Under the pieces are notes generated by a model. It searched no databases, had not been told where the DNA came from, and saw nothing but the letters and a program-made list of their open reading frames with translations. From the NCBI GenBank assembly GCA_045597205.1, contig JAZODT010000082.1:1-8748 (forward strand): a stretch of DNA of 8,748 nucleotides, written 5' to 3'. A program made the translations under genes and the position numbers. This DNA comes from UMGS755 sp045597205 (lineage in GTDB: Bacteria; Bacillota; Clostridia; UBA1381; UBA9506). Below, piece by piece: positions 8,001 to 8,748 of this stretch; positions within the stretch are counted from its first letter, which is position 1; each line of letters begins with the position of its first letter.

Positions 8001-8632
8001 ATGGCGTGCAGGAGGGCGAAGAGCACATCATTACAGGTCAAGTTAAAAACGCCATTGGTAAAAGTGGCTTGACGAGTGTTGATATAACAGCGTTCGACGG
8101 AAATAAAAAGGCCTATACAACCATTTGCGAAACGAAACCGATAGACGGTTTTGGTACGACAGAATTTTCCTTAACCGTAAAAGCACCTTATGCCAAGGAT
8201 GTTTATTTTGTTGTTGGCATCACCGGCGTTAAGGGAGAACGAACCGAATACATTCTTTCAGATGGTGAGCTGCAAAAGCAATATACCGGCGAAAATAGCT
8301 TGGTTGTGCAGGATTATTCCGTTTGGAATACCGAGGGCCGCATTCTTTCTTCCCCTCAAGGCGGAGCCGTGAATATTTTTGAAATATCCTTGATGAACCA
8401 AAGTGCGAGTGATCTTTCCATGGTAGGCATTCTGGCGATTTATAAAGATGGTATTTTTGTTGAAACAACTTATTTAGAGGGTGTTATTCAGGCGCAGAAA
8501 GATAACGCATTTTATGTTGGAACGGTTGTGCCTGTAGGTGAAAATATTACGGCAAAGCTCTTTACCTGGAACAATTTAACGGAATTAAAACCATTAACAG
8601 AGGCAGAACTGTTTACAATAGCTGTTGAGTAA
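4976..8632 (+). CDS. Secreted right-handed beta-helix protein with carbohydrate-binding-type modules, putative polysaccharide-active enzyme
   Basis: 1218 residues, complete. Residues 1-31 are a Sec signal peptide. Residues 34-662 form a right-handed parallel beta-helix: a DUF1565-like opening ('YYVSPSGTG' 36-44, then 'AFKTL..A' and 'AGDTCIILPGVYHEEL' 66-81), an 'ITGG..VTGW' segment (101-110), 'VFQNGE...EARWP' (135-148), Asn-rich rungs (363-590), and the closing 'DAINMGVEIPGVTDGFVGDRPDVGAFEYG' pattern. This layout is typical of beta-helix glycan-active proteins of GH141 type and relatives (GH120 and PL6 helices are more distant alternatives). Residues 687-980 look like a CBM4/9-style sandwich interrupted by a CBM6-like one. 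Residues 985-1100 and 1105-1218 are beta modules, ending in the 'LFTWNNLTELKPL' motif. Probably hydrolyses or cleaves a plant or host polysaccharide outside the cell; the substrate cannot be told. It lies 24 bases after the first gene and before a terminator, so it is likely the last gene of an operon. No anchor motif is seen. Confidence 0.93.
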   Translation: MKVIQNKLQQVLALCLVACLCIGLMPLVAFASGTTYYVSPSGTGVGGITEATAFKTLTDAYNAMVAGDTCIILPGVYHEELKVDGKNNLTFKAKTTGTVTITGGDEVTGWTKDSMANVWVADVGAGIYKGDGNIVFQNGELCQEARWPDLTQEDADGAHMLLNLNNYARVEEGGTTGPSIKDSDLAALSGLDLTGAYVWSVTSAAYWSYVTQITEHDKTNHVLSLDANMLDGSGYWPKGAQNGNPANIYYVFDHKGLLSCEGEWYKEEPAEGSTTGKLYMYHAGNEAPQGVELRSREYAIRVNNAQNITFEGLHVRSGLVCFTETTDSCTLKNMKLETLDYRMPRALESLYMEQYHRPSARGAVINGYNHLVAGCEFFNLYGECVVLLGDNNRLLNNYFHDFNMEATYADGVQMLDDNTLEMNGYDWDHNNIAANNRQVNNCYGQNHLISHNTFKHFGRSAIGGTFTKAVISYNDLSDGDRLTRDGSLFYIVNADFGGSEFHHNVLGESTNGEGMQLGLYLDGFTTGMVIYRNLVYGQESEENTSSKSMTINHHGLGNVILNNTIVNNSFINIMAGDHAHTVLMNNLFQDKMSPQGDYVGVDFHNNVEDFSDWANAAENDYSLAVTAADAINMGVEIPGVTDGFVGDRPDVGAFEYGAEKWKAGHEFGNTAYESEIWALNTAIPYVNILENSGFERASVTDGTYVFENWQTSGSVTTGVGNAWDTLARYAKDGSRVLKLPSGASVTKVVTGLTPNTVYEVGAYAMVAGKKLGRTDNEANAPGTSVNGYPVLTETASALSGFTQDQTEHWICYDAVDFGTVGYKDLSMRPVYSGAATATRTIEVYVAEATATTAIENGVPVAAEKVASYAVTNNPAWISVPFDKVVTGNKKVYLGFKGNFYGVSFSKEYQYFYNRDAGEFVALTAVSDSGEHAEVRFTGSYLPSTMQNLIITTGDSGTITVNVSKNEGGQFGFVDQVRMREAYSVAVEDAYNDCALTSYTVTDSEANLVYGVQEGEEHIITGQVKNAIGKSGLTSVDITAFDGNKKAYTTICETKPIDGFGTTEFSLTVKAPYAKDVYFVVGITGVKGERTEYILSDGELQKQYTGENSLVVQDYSVWNTEGRILSSPQGGAVNIFEISLMNQSASDLSMVGILAIYKDGIFVETTYLEGVIQAQKDNAFYVGTVVPVGENITAKLFTWNNLTELKPLTEAELFTIAVE
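5075..6961 (+). other. Right-handed parallel beta-helix domain (putative catalytic domain) of the second protein
   Basis: About residues 34-662. Repeated rungs end in Asn-rich turns such as 'NNRLLNNYFH' (391-400), 'ISHNTF' (449-454), 'VISYNDL' (470-476), 'EFHHNVL' (500-506), 'VIYRNLV' (529-535), 'VILNNTIV' (559-566) and 'VLMNNLF' (582-588). The stretch 'RLTRDGSLFY' (481-490) and 'LYLDG' (519-523) matches a conserved pattern of such helices, with D485 and D522 as candidate active-site acids. The active-site assignment is inference. Confidence 0.7.
7034..7915 (+). other. Nested carbohydrate-binding-type region: CBM6-like sandwich inserted in a CBM4/9-like sandwich
   Basis: Residues 687-770 start like a CBM4/9-type module ('NILENSGFE', then W709, then 'GLTPNTVYEVGAYAMV'), but its expected last strands appear only at 931-980 ('EVRFTGSY' and 'GFVDQVRMRE'). 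Between them, about residues 805-912 (nt 7388-7711), lies a segment with CBM6 features: 'DAVDFG', 'IEVYVAE', then 'WISVPF' and 'GNKKVYLGFKG', and an aromatic 'EYQYFYN' end. The reading as two complete sandwiches, one inside the other, is by pattern only. Confidence 0.5.
7928..8629 (+). repeat. Two tandem C-terminal beta modules of the second protein
   Basis: Residues 985-1100 and 1105-1218 share the order of a 'V/I..GQVKN' or 'IFEISLMN' strand, an 'ITAFDG' or 'LAIYKDG' hairpin, then 'F.....VP' or 'VKAPY' and a last strand ('VYFVVGITG', 'ITAKLFTWN'). Identity is low but the layout agrees, also with the last module of the first protein. The closing 'W..L..LKPL' motif is common at the ends of giant secreted proteins of Clostridia. 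Confidence 0.5.
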
Positions 8633-8705
8633 AGCAGAGTTTACGTAATATAATTTAAAGACTTCTGACAGAAAAACAATAGAAAAATTTTTACAGTTAT
8701 TAACG

Positions 8706-8739
8706 GCTGAACAAAATTTGTTCAGCGGTTTTTATTTTT
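8706..8739 (+). terminator. Rho-independent terminator of the operon
   Basis: GCTGAACA (8706-8713) pairs exactly with TGTTCAGC (8719-8726) around a short A/T loop, and is followed by TTTTT (8729-8733), one A, and TTTTT (8735-8739). It begins 73 bases after the stop codon of the second gene. The 116 bases from 8633 to the window end hold no other gene; 8641-8700 is AT-rich leader-like sequence. Confidence 0.92.
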
Positions 8740-8748
8740 GCTAACGAC

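Noticed and set aside
8683..8692. AAAAATTTTT palindrome as a second terminator
   Set aside because: Only A/T pairs with no loop and no stable stem; it is AT-rich spacer before the true terminator.

Overview
The window holds two very large same-strand genes for secreted or cell-surface proteins and nothing else of size. The AGGAGG ribosome binding site, the gram-positive-type Sec signal peptide, the SbsA-like Ig domains (Big_5) and the style of the C-terminal modules point to an anaerobic Bacillota, most likely a Clostridia member from a gut or plant-fibre habitat. This is an inference from protein style, not from a marker gene.

Layout. From the left edge to 4951 is the 3' part of a giant modular protein whose start lies outside the window. 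The visible part runs: a divergent concanavalin/LamG-like beta-sandwich with an unusual Cys/His cluster, two tandem alpha-helical repeats of about 160 residues, two tandem copies of a three-domain cassette (SbsA-type Ig, beta-sandwich, Ig), and a C-terminal beta module. No catalytic domain is recognisable. After 24 bases with a strong ribosome binding site, 4976-8632 encodes a complete 1218-residue secreted protein: signal peptide, long right-handed parallel beta-helix resembling GH141-type and related glycan-active helices, a carbohydrate-binding-type beta-sandwich that appears to carry a second (CBM6-like) sandwich inserted in it, and two C-terminal beta modules. A rho-independent terminator follows at 8706-8739.

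How they may work together. The 24-base spacing, shared orientation, single downstream terminator and homologous C-terminal modules suggest that the two genes form the end of one operon. The second gene looks like a polysaccharide-acting enzyme with its own binding modules. The first looks like a glycan-binding or scaffold/adhesin protein. No LPXTG motif, SLH domain or dockerin is visible in either C-terminal part, so how they are held at the cell is open. The minus strand shows only shadow frames.
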